From JAANXG01 sp963731035 (GTDB lineage Bacteria; Pseudomonadota; Gammaproteobacteria; Arenicellales; JAANXG01), in NCBI GenBank assembly GCA_963731035.1, contig CAVSUY010000022.1:1-64000 (forward strand): a stretch of 64,000 nucleotides of DNA, given 5' to 3'. Made by a program: the position numbers and the translations under genes. This document shows, one piece after another, positions 14,905 through 23,364 of this stretch (position 1 is its first letter; each line of letters begins with the position of its first letter). Under the pieces are notes generated by a model that saw only the letters and a list, made by a program, of their open reading frames with translations, searched no databases and was not told the DNA's origin.

Positions 14905-16215
14905 TCATCTGAGTCGCGACGCTGATGGTCGGACTGAACAATCGATAACGCGGGTGGCGATTACATGCGCGGAGTTGTCCGGGTTTTTGGCCAACGTCTC
15001 GATGAATTCGCGTGTTCTTTCTAAGTCGTTTGATTTCGGTTCTGAAAAGTAGCGTCCCGCTTCATCCTTGAACCACATCAGGATGAAGATACCGTGCGAA
15101 CATGGGATTGAGTCCATGTAGCGCGGGAGCTGGCGGGTGACTCCCGCTTTCACCTCTTTGTGGTGGGCCAGCTTAAATTCCGCCGCAACTGACACGAGTT
15201 CGGATTTGGTGTTTGTCGTGGAAAAGCGAAAGTCCAACGAGCCAGAGCCCTCGTAACTCTCCCTTATGACGTGAACACCAAATGGTTCCAAAGCCATTTG
15301 CAGAAAAACATGCAGAGTTGGCTGTATTTCTGTCTCGTTCTTGGGAATTCTCGGTATGTCTAGCTTTTCGCCGTCAACATCAATCGTCCGGGAGCCATCC
15401 CAGAAGGGTTCGACCAATCTACGTGTTTCAAAATGATGAACCAACACCTTGTCGATCGCGGATGTCACCAATGACTGCAACTCTGGTTCATTAGATGGAG
15501 GCGAAGAATGCTGAGCTTTGAGAGCTGCGAGGGCAACGGTAACGCTGTCACGGGCATCGCCTAGGTAGTATTCCTCCGTGGCGTTCTTGAAAGCGGCTGG
15601 TGTCGTAACCAAGCTGACAGTCCGGGCTAGAAGACGTTGCTCGGATTTAAGGCCGTGAGTTGTAACTAGAGCTGTGACCTCATCAGCCGATATGGGTCTG
15701 CCATTGTTGAGTCTAAGTTCCTTAATCGCTCGATTTGTTGCGGAAAGGGCGACAAGCTTTTCCGGCATTGGATCAGGGCCCAGGATATCCATACGCTCAC
15801 GATCCTCATCAGTGATAGGCGTATCGGGTGCACGTATGGTGTCGCCATCAACGCGCACGGGAAAGCACGCCTCCACCGCGACGCAAGGGTAATGACCCCG
15901 GTTATCCAACAAATGGCGCGTCGGTACGAACGCCCTTCCTTTCTCGTCAGCAGCTAGAACGAGATCCTTCGAAGCTTGATATATGGGATCCTCGTCCTCG
16001 CTTCTTACAAGTAGGAAACGAATTCTCGCGTCACCTAGTCGAGTTTGTACCTGGCAGGTGCCCGGTTCAAAGCCTTCCGGAGTGAAAGGGGCCACAAACC
16101 ATACGCACGACCCGATACTTGCAGGTTCAGCAGCAGCTACTTCGTCACGAGAGCCCTGAGTGAGATGCATCGACTGAATGTCGAAGGGAATATCAAAGCG
16201 GGACCGTGCCGACAT
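14905..16215 (-). CDS. Hypothetical cassette protein with a PD-(D/E)XK-like C-terminal domain
   Basis: 436 residues, no family recognised. The N-terminal half is mixed alpha/beta (CVWFVAPFTPEGFEPG, IRFLLVRSEDEDPIYQA); the middle is helical. In the C-terminal region GSGSLDFRFS and AAEFKLAHHKEVKAGVTRQLPRYMD give a D-x(n)-ExK pattern followed by a basic helix with Q, as in restriction-endonuclease-like nucleases. It is bracketed by attC-like sites at 14780 and 16255, suggesting a mobile gene cassette. Start ATG 16215 is the first in frame, 40 nt after the upstream site. A nuclease or defence role is inference. Confidence 0.6.
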   Translation of the reverse strand: MSARSRFDIPFDIQSMHLTQGSRDEVAAAEPASIGSCVWFVAPFTPEGFEPGTCQVQTRLGDARIRFLLVRSEDEDPIYQASKDLVLAADEKGRAFVPTRHLLDNRGHYPCVAVEACFPVRVDGDTIRAPDTPITDEDRERMDILGPDPMPEKLVALSATNRAIKELRLNNGRPISADEVTALVTTHGLKSEQRLLARTVSLVTTPAAFKNATEEYYLGDARDSVTVALAALKAQHSSPPSNEPELQSLVTSAIDKVLVHHFETRRLVEPFWDGSRTIDVDGEKLDIPRIPKNETEIQPTLHVFLQMALEPFGVHVIRESYEGSGSLDFRFSTTNTKSELVSVAAEFKLAHHKEVKAGVTRQLPRYMDSIPCSHGIFILMWFKDEAGRYFSEPKSNDLERTREFIETLAKNPDNSAHVIATRVIDCSVRPSASRLR

Positions 16216-16254
16216 CGCTACGCGCTCACTTCATTGACTCGGGGTCGGGCCGAC

Positions 16255-16353
16255 GTCCAAGGATACCGATGAGTCACGCTTGAGGGCGACCGAGCGGAGC
16301 GGCAGCGAAGGGAGCGAGCGGTCAAGCGTCGGACTCCATCGCCCTTGTTGGGT
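16255..16353 (-). other. Second attC-like site
   Basis: Minus strand: ACCCAAC (fits R'' RYYYAAC) at 16353, then GATGGAGTCCGACGCTTGA, which pairs with TCAAGCGT, GACTC and ATCGG on the far side with two small bulges; an inner hairpin (GACCGCTCGCTCC and GGAGCG-type arms); then CTTGGAC where GTTRRRY is expected (first base differs). Length 99 bp, close to the 101 bp of the other site. It overlaps the 3' end of the 119-residue gene and precedes the 436-residue gene. Confidence 0.45.
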
Positions 16354-16681
16354 TTCCACTGCTTCTTTCATCAAAGAGCGCCTGGATCTCTGAAAAGGCA
16401 GACAATGCATTAATTGATCGCCGAAGAAATCTCTCCGCCTCTTCGTAATTCTGTGTCCGTATCTTATCGGAGGCTTCGCGCAGATTGTCCCTAACCGTAT
16501 TAGCCCAAATAGCGTACCTACTAAAAGTGGCTCCACCCTCATCAGCCTGATTCAGGGCTGCACGGGCTAAACGAGGAAAGAGCGGATCCACGCCGCCATC
16601 CGGAAATACTGTCGACACAACGATCTCTTCATCCGTGTCGTGTCGATCTAGGATTTCTTGTATTTGATTCTCTACATCCAT
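16322..16681 (-). CDS. Hypothetical helical protein, 119 residues
   Basis: Acidic N-terminus (MDVENQIQEILDRHDTDEEI), then a mostly helical body with ARAALNQADEGGATFSRYAIWANTVRDNLREAS and ERFLRRSINALSAFSEIQALF. No family recognised and no signal peptide or TM segment. Its last codons run into the attC-like site at 16255-16353, and the next gene downstream is the PD-(D/E)XK-like protein, so it is either the neighbouring cassette gene or its partner. 16682-16856 holds nothing that I recognise. Confidence 0.55.
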   Translation of the reverse strand: MDVENQIQEILDRHDTDEEIVVSTVFPDGGVDPLFPRLARAALNQADEGGATFSRYAIWANTVRDNLREASDKIRTQNYEEAERFLRRSINALSAFSEIQALFDERSSGNPTRAMESDA

Positions 16682-16856
16682 AGCTCTCAGGAGACCCAGC
16701 AGTGAATTGGGCAGAGTTCGTAGATCCCGTAATAGGCAGAGTTCCTGACTCGGGTGCTAGCGAGATTCCGAGCGGGTCCGGTCGCGGCGCGGGTGCTGCG
16801 GGTCGTGGTTCGTGATCGAATGGAGAGGTCCTTGCGGTGTCAAGCTGTCCTCTGTG

Positions 16857-17984
16857 TTACGGGGCGATGAAATGTTTGCTGAGCTTCAGGCCTTGGCTTT
16901 GGTAGCTGGATTTCAGGTCCTGGCCGTAGACTTTGTGTGGGGGTTCGGCCAGGGGTTCGTAGATTAGGCGGCCTACTATTTGGCCGTGTTCTATTACGAA
17001 GGGGACTTCGAAGGATCTGACTTCGAGGACGGCTCTGGAGCCTTCGCCGCCGGCGGCGGCGTCGCCGAAGCCGGGGTCGAAGAAGCCGGCGTAGTGGACT
17101 CGGAATTCGCCGACGAGGGTGTCGTAGGCGATCATTTCGGCGGCGTAGTGGGTGGGGACGCGGACGGCTTCCTTGCTGGCGAGGATGTAGAACTCGCCGG
17201 GGTCGAGGATGAGGCTGGGGCCGTTGCTGCGGTGGATGGGCTCCCAGAAGTCCTCGGCCTGGTAGTGGTTCTTCTTGTCCATGTCGATGAGGCCGGCGTG
17301 GGACTTGGCGCGGTAGCCGATGAGGCCGGTATGCGGGTCGCCGGCGACGTCGACGGTGATGGGGACGCCGTTCTTGATGTCTTCCTGGGTCAGCTCGGCG
17401 TCGACGATCTTGAGCTCTTCCTGCAGTCGGATGTGCTCGGCGTCGGAGCGGGTGGCGATGCCGCGGCGCACGCGGAGCTGGTTGAGGCGCGAGCCGGCGC
17501 GGACCAGCACGCTGAAGGTGCGCGGGGCGATCTCGGCGTACAGGGGGCCGGCGTAGCCGGGCTTGACCTGGTCGAACTCGACGCCATGGTCGGTGATGAG
17601 CCGGGTGAAGACGTCGAGGCGGCCGGTGGAGCTTTTCGGGTTGCCGATGGCGCTGTGGTCCGGGGGCAGGTTGACCGATTCCATGAGGGGCACGATGTAG
17701 ACGCAGTCGCGCTCCAGCACGGCGCCGTTGGTGAGGTCGAACTCGTGCATGGTGAGGGCCTTGATCCGGTCCTGCACGGTGTTGTGCTTGCCCGGGAGGA
17801 AGCTGGCGCGGACGCGGTAGGCTTTGTGGCCGAGGCGCAGGTCCAGGCTGGCGGGTTGGATCTGGTCGTCGGCGATGGGGTCGGTGGCTTTGAGGGCGCC
17901 GGTGTGGATCAGGGCGACGATGGATTGGGACGGGAGGACGCCTTTGGGTTGGGGGTCCATTTTGGGGGCTGGGTGGTCCGTCAT
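16857..17984 (-). CDS. dcd: 2'-deoxycytidine 5'-triphosphate deaminase (long Dcd type)
   Basis: 375 residues, the double-length Dcd family: dCTP to dUTP plus ammonia, feeding dTMP synthesis in the cytosol. Seen: early motif QIQPASLDLRLG, the nucleotide-binding NPKSSTGRLDVFTRLITD, AEIAPRTFSVLVRAGSRLNQLR, and the second-half repeat DFWEPI...LILDPGEFYILASKE. Short Dcd enzymes are about 190 residues; this length fits the fused two-domain form. Start ATG 17984 gives MTDHPAPKMDPQPKGVLPSQ. It lies downstream of the nrdJ genes on the same strand, a sensible nucleotide-supply neighbourhood, but separated by a REP and probable terminator. Confidence 0.9.
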   Translation of the reverse strand: MTDHPAPKMDPQPKGVLPSQSIVALIHTGALKATDPIADDQIQPASLDLRLGHKAYRVRASFLPGKHNTVQDRIKALTMHEFDLTNGAVLERDCVYIVPLMESVNLPPDHSAIGNPKSSTGRLDVFTRLITDHGVEFDQVKPGYAGPLYAEIAPRTFSVLVRAGSRLNQLRVRRGIATRSDAEHIRLQEELKIVDAELTQEDIKNGVPITVDVAGDPHTGLIGYRAKSHAGLIDMDKKNHYQAEDFWEPIHRSNGPSLILDPGEFYILASKEAVRVPTHYAAEMIAYDTLVGEFRVHYAGFFDPGFGDAAAGGEGSRAVLEVRSFEVPFVIEHGQIVGRLIYEPLAEPPHKVYGQDLKSSYQSQGLKLSKHFIAP

Positions 17985-18030
17985 TGGTGGGCGTGGGGTG
18001 TGTTGGCTGTGGTGCCTGGGTTTTGAGTTG

Positions 18031-18056
18031 ATCGCGACTGAAGTCGCTCCTACGGG
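18031..18056 (+). repeat. REP element (GCGACTGAAGTCGCTCCTAC)
   Basis: A Pseudomonas/Xanthomonas-style REP: short hairpin GCGACTgaAGTCGC followed by TCCTAC. Related copies in this window are at 28005, 28748, 31790 and 45774. Confidence 0.7.
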
Positions 18057-18068
18057 GGGCTTCGTTCA

Positions 18069-18347
18069 TCAGGCGGCGAGGTCTATGAGCTCGTTTCTTA
18101 TGTGGCCGTGTTTTTGTTTGACCAGATCCAGGACTTCGGGGGAGCCCTCGAGCTCGTAGCTGAGGTTGTGGATGTCGGTGCCCTTAATCAGGATGCGCAG
18201 GGGATTGTGGCAGTCGGGGATCTGGACGTCGGCGAACTTCTGCTTGACCTGGCGGGCGGCTCTCAGGAGCACTGCTTTTTGGACGCTGTCGCCTATGAAG
18301 CAGGGGTCGAGCTTGCGGCCGGCCAGTTCGTAGTGGATTTCCAGCAT
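18069..18347 (-). CDS. Small conserved-looking hypothetical protein after nrdJ
   Basis: 92 residues starting MLEIHYELAGRKLDPCFIGD, with a helical middle (VQKAVLLRAARQVKQKF) and a strand-rich end (PLRILIKGTDIHNLSYELEG). Soluble, no signal peptide. ATG 18347 is chosen; an upstream in-frame start at 18407 lies within the terminator hairpin. Its position behind nrdJb suggests association with ribonucleotide reduction, but I do not recognise the family and assign no function. Confidence 0.6.
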   Translation of the reverse strand: MLEIHYELAGRKLDPCFIGDSVQKAVLLRAARQVKQKFADVQIPDCHNPLRILIKGTDIHNLSYELEGSPEVLDLVKQKHGHIRNELIDLAA

Positions 18348-18389
18348 TGGCGTTTCAGTTCTGTGTTGGTTGGTATCGCATAGAGATAA

Positions 18390-18423
18390 AAATGCTCCCT
18401 CCCCCATGCGTCGAGGGAGGGAG
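18390..18423 (-). terminator. Intrinsic terminator after nrdJb
   Basis: On the minus strand CTCCCTCCC pairs perfectly with GGGAGGGAG across an 11-nt loop and is followed by CATTTTTAT. Located between the nrdJb stop (18501) and the small downstream gene. Confidence 0.7.
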
Positions 18424-18500
18424 TACTGCTAGGTCCATCCTTGGACGAGGAGGAACGGGGTTCCCCTGCCAATCTTTCTTGGGCAATTCTGTCGGTTCCG

Positions 18501-19277
18501 TCAGCCGCACTTGGATTCGCCGCAGTTGAGGCAGGTGAGGCAGCCGTCGAGTTGGACCATGGCCTTGGTGTGGCACTTGGTGCACAGGGTGGCGCCGCTG
18601 GGGAACTCGGCGTCGCCCTCCTCGTCGTCGGCCTCTTCCTCGGCCTCTTTTAGGGCCTTTTTGTGGGCTTCTCCCCGGGCGCCCGTGGCCCGCTCGTACT
18701 TGGTGCGGGCTTCCTCGACGTGCGTCTGCTGGTTCTCGTCCAGGCTCGGCTTTTCGAGGAGGCCGATGCTGATCAAGTGCTGCTCGATGACGGTGCCGAG
18801 CTCGGCCACCAGGGACGGCATGTAGCGGCCGCCTTTCTTGAAGTAGCCGCCGCGCGGGTCGAAGACCGAGTGCAGCTCTTCCACCAGGAAGGTGACGTCG
18901 CCGCCCTTGCGGAATACCGCCGACATGATGCGCGTGAGGGCGACGATCCACTGGAAGTGGTCCATGTTCTTGGAGTTGATGAAGACCTCGAAGGGACGGC
19001 GCAGCTCGTGCTCGGTGCCCTCGTTGAGGACGATGTCGTTGATGGTGACGTACATCGCGTGCTCGGACTGCGGGGTCTTGATCTTGTAGGTGGAGCCGCG
19101 CAGCACCGGCGGGCGCGCCACCTGCTCGTGCATCTGCACGACTTCGGCACGCTCGGGGTCGCGCTTGGGCTCGGCGGCCGGTTTGGGCGCAGCCTCGGGC
19201 TCCGCCTGCCGGGCTTCCGGGGGTTCGTTCTGCAGGACTTTGTAGTCCACGATGGGTTTTTCGATTTTGATGGCCAT
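18501..19277 (-). CDS. nrdJb: Class II ribonucleotide reductase, C-terminal subunit (NrdJb)
   Basis: 258 residues: a TSCPD-type domain (STYKIKTPQSEHAMYVTINDI, RRPFEVFINSKNMDHFQWIVALTRIMSAVFRKGGD) followed by an acidic linker and a C-terminal zinc-ribbon with two CxxC pairs (CTKCH, CLTCLNCGESKCG). In Pseudomonas the B12-dependent reductase is split into NrdJa and NrdJb in this way, and NrdJb supplies the C-terminal redox-active cysteines. It starts 16 nt after nrdJa ends, so the pair is one operon. Confidence 0.9.
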   Translation of the reverse strand: MAIKIEKPIVDYKVLQNEPPEARQAEPEAAPKPAAEPKRDPERAEVVQMHEQVARPPVLRGSTYKIKTPQSEHAMYVTINDIVLNEGTEHELRRPFEVFINSKNMDHFQWIVALTRIMSAVFRKGGDVTFLVEELHSVFDPRGGYFKKGGRYMPSLVAELGTVIEQHLISIGLLEKPSLDENQQTHVEEARTKYERATGARGEAHKKALKEAEEEADDEEGDAEFPSGATLCTKCHTKAMVQLDGCLTCLNCGESKCG

Positions 19278-19293
19278 GTCTTGTCTCTAAACT

Positions 19294-21447
19294 TTAAAAC
19301 TTGCCGTAGTAGCCTTCTTTCAAGGCTTCGAACAGGTTGGCAGCGGTGTGGGTCTCGCCGTCGTACTCGATTTCCTCGTTGCCGCGGGCGCTGACCGTGG
19401 TGCCGTCCTTGAGGGTGAACTCGTAGACGGTGTTCTCGAGGTCCTTGTCCTTGACCAGCACGCCCTGGAACGCTTCCGGGTTGAATCGGAAGGTGGTGCA
19501 GCCTTTGAGGCCGCTTTCGTAGGCGTACAGGTAGATATCCTTGAAGTCCTCGAAGGGATAGTCGGTCGGCACGTTGGCGGTCTTGGAGATCGACGAGTCG
19601 ATCCACTTCTGGGCCGCGGCCTGGATGTCCACGTGCTGCTTGGGGCTGATGTCGTCGGCGGTGATGAAATAGTCCGGCAGGCGCTTGTCCGGGTCGTCCG
19701 AGAACGGCTCGGCCTTGCCGTTGATGTGATGCTTGTAGGCCAGCATCTCCATGGAGTGAACGGTCACCTTCTCCTTGGATTTGCGGCCCTCGCGGATGAC
19801 GTTGCGCGAGTACTGGTGCGCGAAGCTCGGCTCGATGCCGTTGCTGGCGTTGTTGGCCAGCGACAGCGAGATGGTGCCGGTGGGCGCGATGGAGCTGTGG
19901 TGGGTGAAGCGTGCGCCGGCCTCGGCGATCTCGCTCACCAGGTCCGGATCGGCCTCGGCGAGCTGGCGCATGTAGCGGCTGTACTTCGCGATCAGCACCC
20001 TGCCCTTCACGGTGTCGCCGGCCTGGTAGCCGTCGCTCTCCAGTTCCGGGCGCTTGCGCAGCATCTCCGCGGTGATGGTGAAGTCATCGTCCATGATGGG
20101 CGCCGGTCCTTTTTCCCGGGCCAGGGCGACCCCCTCACGCCAGCCCGCGAGGGCCATCTCGCGGGTCACGCGCTCGGTGAACTCGAGCGAATCGGATTCA
20201 CCGTACTTCATGCGCAGCATGGTGAGGGTCGAGCCCAGGCCGAGATAACCCATGCCGTGCCGGCGCTTGTACTCGATCTCGTGGCGTTGCTGCCCGAGCG
20301 GCAAGCCGTTGATCTCGACCACGTTGTCCAGCATCCGGGTAAACACGCTGACGACGTCTCGGAATTCATCCCAGTCGAAGCGCGCATCGTCCGTAAACGG
20401 ATCGCGCACGAACTTGGTGAGGTTTACCGAACCCAGAAGGCATGAGCCATACTCCGGAAGAGGCTGCTCTCCGCAGGGATTGGTCGCACGGATGTTCTCG
20501 CAGAACCAGTTGTTGTTCATCTCGTTGACGCGGTCGATCAGGACGAAGCCCGGCTCGGCGTAGTCGTAGGTCGACGCCATGATCATGTCCCACAGGCGGC
20601 GGGCCTTGATGGGCTTGTAGACCCGGCACGCCACCAGTCCCTCGTCGTTGCTCACGTAGCCGCGCCTGGTGGGCCACTCTCGCCAAACGATGTCCTCGGC
20701 CTGCATGGCCTCGGGGTTATCCCGCAATTCCTTCTCGTCGACCGGGAAGATCAGCTTCCACATGCGGTCGTGCTTGACCGCCTCCATGAAGTCGCGGCTG
20801 ATCAGCAGCGACAGATTGAACTGGCGCAGGCGGCCGTTCTCGCGCTTGGCGCGCACGAAGTCCTTCACGTCCGGATGGGCAACGTCGAAGGTGGCCATCT
20901 GCGCGCCGCGCCGGCCGCCGGCGGAGGACACGGTGAAGCACATCTTGTCGTAGATATCCATGAACGAAAGCGGGCCGGAGGTGTGGGCACCGGCGCCGGA
21001 GACGTAGGCGCCCCTGGGGCGCAGGGTCGAGAACTCGTAGCCGATGCCGCAGCCGGCCTTGAGCGTCAGTCCTGCCTCGTGGACCCGCTGCAGGATGCCG
21101 TCCATCGAGTCCTGCACCGTGCCGGACACGGTGCAGTTGATGGTGGAGGTGGCGGGCTTGTGGTCCCAGGCGCCGGCGTTGGAAACGATGCGGCCGGCCG
21201 GGATAGCGCCGCGGCGCAGGGCCCAGGTGAAGCGCTCGTACCAGTGCTCCTTCTTTGTCTCGTCCGACTCCACGTCGGCGAGGGCCCGGGCGACGCGCTT
21301 GTAGGTGCCGTCGAGGTCCTCGTCGATGGGGTGCCCGGACTTGCTCTTCAGGCGATACTTCTTGTCCCAGATGTCCAGCGACGCTTCCTGGAGGGGAAGA
21401 TCTTTCTTCGACTCTTTGTCGGCCGCCGGTAACTGTACGCTGCTCAT
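19294..21447 (-). CDS. nrdJa: Adenosylcobalamin-dependent ribonucleotide reductase, large subunit (NrdJa)
   Basis: 717 residues; reduces ribonucleotides to deoxyribonucleotides with a cobalamin-generated thiyl radical, oxygen-independent. Seen: the N-terminal redox Cys region INCTVSGTVQDSMDGI, substrate loops FSTLRPRGAYVSGAG, the catalytic N-x-C-x-E site in ATNPCGEQPLPEYGSCLLGSVNLTKF, and phosphate loop APTGTISLSLANNASNGIEP. It lacks the C-terminal zinc-ribbon, which is encoded by nrdJb. Upstream are two candidate NrdR boxes; I could not make a cobalamin riboswitch fit. Confidence 0.93.
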   Translation of the reverse strand: MSSVQLPAADKESKKDLPLQEASLDIWDKKYRLKSKSGHPIDEDLDGTYKRVARALADVESDETKKEHWYERFTWALRRGAIPAGRIVSNAGAWDHKPATSTINCTVSGTVQDSMDGILQRVHEAGLTLKAGCGIGYEFSTLRPRGAYVSGAGAHTSGPLSFMDIYDKMCFTVSSAGGRRGAQMATFDVAHPDVKDFVRAKRENGRLRQFNLSLLISRDFMEAVKHDRMWKLIFPVDEKELRDNPEAMQAEDIVWREWPTRRGYVSNDEGLVACRVYKPIKARRLWDMIMASTYDYAEPGFVLIDRVNEMNNNWFCENIRATNPCGEQPLPEYGSCLLGSVNLTKFVRDPFTDDARFDWDEFRDVVSVFTRMLDNVVEINGLPLGQQRHEIEYKRRHGMGYLGLGSTLTMLRMKYGESDSLEFTERVTREMALAGWREGVALAREKGPAPIMDDDFTITAEMLRKRPELESDGYQAGDTVKGRVLIAKYSRYMRQLAEADPDLVSEIAEAGARFTHHSSIAPTGTISLSLANNASNGIEPSFAHQYSRNVIREGRKSKEKVTVHSMEMLAYKHHINGKAEPFSDDPDKRLPDYFITADDISPKQHVDIQAAAQKWIDSSISKTANVPTDYPFEDFKDIYLYAYESGLKGCTTFRFNPEAFQGVLVKDKDLENTVYEFTLKDGTTVSARGNEEIEYDGETHTAANLFEALKEGYYGKF

Positions 21448-21589
21448 GTGATTCGGTCTCTCCGTATGCTGCTTTTGTCTGTTTTTTCAACGTGTTGCAG
21501 AGGAACGGAGTGCAGCCTTGGCCGGCGACTCGAGCGTTGCGACCTGTCTGCCACCCTTCCCCACTTCGGGCCGCGGCCCCTGGTTGAAC

Positions 21590-21636
21590 CCACAACATAT
21601 TGGGGTTTCATGCGACTCAAATCATAAGATAATGGG
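21590..21636 (-). promoter_or_regulatory. Pair of candidate NrdR boxes upstream of nrdJa
   Basis: Minus strand: CCCCAATATGTTGTGG (21605-21590) fits the NrdR consensus core CwAtATaTwG at 9 of 10 positions. A weaker match, CCCATTATCTTATGAT (21636-21621), lies 31 bp further upstream; NrdR boxes normally come in pairs about three helical turns apart. 21637-21996 has no gene that I see apart from the MFS leader. Confidence 0.5.
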
Positions 21637-21996
21637 ATTTTGGGGTGGATGCAAGGGCCATTTGTCGGGCTGGTGGAGGGCTTCGACAGCGCTCCGGGGT
21701 GGCGGAATATTTTCTTGTGAAATCAAGGGGTTGTTGGTGTCATTTGCCGTTGTTCACCCCCTCACCCTGACTCCCTCCCTGGAGGGGAGAGGGATTGGCT
21801 CCCGGCTCCCCTTCGAGGGGGTGACGCCATGGCTCGATCCCCCAACCTTGAAAACCACTACTTCACCCCGCACTCCAGACGTTCAGCCCATCGCGTCACC
21901 GGCCGGACCCACCGACGCCGCACGGGGCTGTCGTATTACCTGCTCACCCTTGGATATGCGGGCGACGTATGCTCGTCCGGCGGAATAAGAACCAAC

Positions 21997-23214
21997 ATGG
22001 CCGACCCCAAACAAACACGCGACCTGGGCCTCATCCTCCTGCTCGGCCTGCTGACGGCGGCAGCCCCGTTGTCCATCGACATGTACCTGCCCGCCCTGCC
22101 CCAGTTGCGCACGGATTTCGGGGTGGGCGAGGCGGCGGTGCAGCGCAGTCTCAGCAGCTTCTTCCTGGGGCTGGCGGTGGGCCAGCTTCTGCTCGGGCCG
22201 CTGTCCGATCGCTTCGGGCGCCGGGTCGTGCTCCAGATCGGGCTGGCGATGTACCTGGTGGGCTCGGTGCTGTGCCTGGCCAGCGACGGCATCGCCGTGC
22301 TGGTCGCGGCGCGCTGCTTTCAGGGCCTGGGCGGCGCGGTGGGACCGGTGATCTCCAGGGCCATCGTCCGCGACCGCTTTCACGGTCCCCAGGCGGCGCG
22401 GGTGATGTCCTTCGTCATCATGGTGATGGGCGCGGCGCCCCTGCTGGCGCCGCCCATAGGCGGCATCGTCGTGACATGGTCGGGATGGCGGACCATCTTC
22501 TGGATCCTCACGGCTTATGCGCTGCTGGCCCTGGTGCTGGTGACCTGGCGGCTGGCGGAAACCAATCCCGAGTCGCGCCGCCAGGGCGTGCACCTGTGGT
22601 CCCGCTTCCAGGCCTACGCGACGGTGCTGTCGAAGCCCTACGCCGTCGCCCAGCTATTGATCGGCGGCCTCACCTTCGGCGGCCTGTTCGCTTTCATCGC
22701 CGGGGCGCCGTTCGTGTTCATGGACCGCTTCGGAATTGCGGCTGATCATTTCGGCTTCTACTTCGCCGCCAATGTCGTCGGCATGCTGGTGATCACCTAT
22801 CTCAACGGCCGGCTGGTGCTGCGTTATGGCACCGCCCGGCTGCAGCGGCTCGGCCTCACCGTGTCGGCGGCGGCCGGCGTGGCGCTGGCGGCGATGGCGC
22901 TGGCCGGCAAGCCCGGGCTGGTGAGCGTCACCTTACTGCTGATTGCGACGGTATCGATGATCGGGTTCATCGCCGGCAATACCGTGGCCAACCTGCTGGA
23001 CCTGTTTCCGAACAACGCGGGGGCGGCGTCGGCGCTGTTCGGGGTGTTTCAGTTTACGATGGGCGCCGCGACCTCCGCCCTGGTGGGGATGGTTTCGGAT
23101 GATCCCGTCACGGCGATGGGGGTGGTGCTGGCGATTACCGGGTGCGGGGCGTTGGGGGTGCAGCGGTTGTGTGCTTATCTCGGGGCGCGGGTGGTTTCCT
23201 CGGATTTGCCTTAA
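21997..23214 (+). CDS. Bcr/CflA-type multidrug efflux MFS transporter
   Basis: 405 residues with 12 predicted TM helices. Family marks: SIDMYLPALPQL in TM1, the loop 2-3 motif GPLSDRFGRR, and GAVGPVISRAIVRD in TM4, typical of the 14-subfamily Bcr/CflA drug-proton antiporters. ATG 21997 (MADPKQTRDLG) is used; the in-frame extension to 21829 is not family-like. Ends before two strong hairpins shared with the convergent msrA gene. Substrates cannot be predicted. Confidence 0.88.
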   Translation: MADPKQTRDLGLILLLGLLTAAAPLSIDMYLPALPQLRTDFGVGEAAVQRSLSSFFLGLAVGQLLLGPLSDRFGRRVVLQIGLAMYLVGSVLCLASDGIAVLVAARCFQGLGGAVGPVISRAIVRDRFHGPQAARVMSFVIMVMGAAPLLAPPIGGIVVTWSGWRTIFWILTAYALLALVLVTWRLAETNPESRRQGVHLWSRFQAYATVLSKPYAVAQLLIGGLTFGGLFAFIAGAPFVFMDRFGIAADHFGFYFAANVVGMLVITYLNGRLVLRYGTARLQRLGLTVSAAAGVALAAMALAGKPGLVSVTLLLIATVSMIGFIAGNTVANLLDLFPNNAGAASALFGVFQFTMGAATSALVGMVSDDPVTAMGVVLAITGCGALGVQRLCAYLGARVVSSDLP

Positions 23215-23270
23215 GGATGGGGTTTGTCAGTGGGGTGGTGTGGCTTGTTGCCGCTTCCCCCTCATCCTGA

Positions 23271-23327
23271 CCTTCTCCCCCAAGGGGGAGAAGGGACAAT
23301 ACTCCCTCTCCCGCTTGCGGGAGAGGG
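23271..23327. terminator. Two perfect GC-rich hairpins between convergent genes
   Basis: CCTTCTCCCCC-aa-GGGGGAGAAGG (23271-23294) and CCCTCTCCCGC-tt-GCGGGAGAGGG (23304-23327), each an 11-bp perfect stem with a 2-nt loop. They lie between the convergent MFS and msrA genes and lack a clear T-run. They look like a dispersed hairpin repeat that may also stop transcription; a similar CCCTCTC hairpin precedes narG. Confidence 0.5.
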
Positions 23328-23364
23328 TCGGGGTGAGGGCTGTTGGGGTGAGGGTGTTGAGCTA

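Noticed and set aside
21448..21830. Cobalamin riboswitch upstream of nrdJa
   Set aside because: I looked for the B12-box and the conserved GGGAA/GCCACTG elements on the minus strand; only weak, out-of-order matches were found. The NrdR-type boxes fit better.
23271..23327. A small RNA gene formed by the two perfect hairpins
   Set aside because: There is no promoter-like sequence or terminal T-run; a terminator or dispersed hairpin repeat between convergent genes is simpler.
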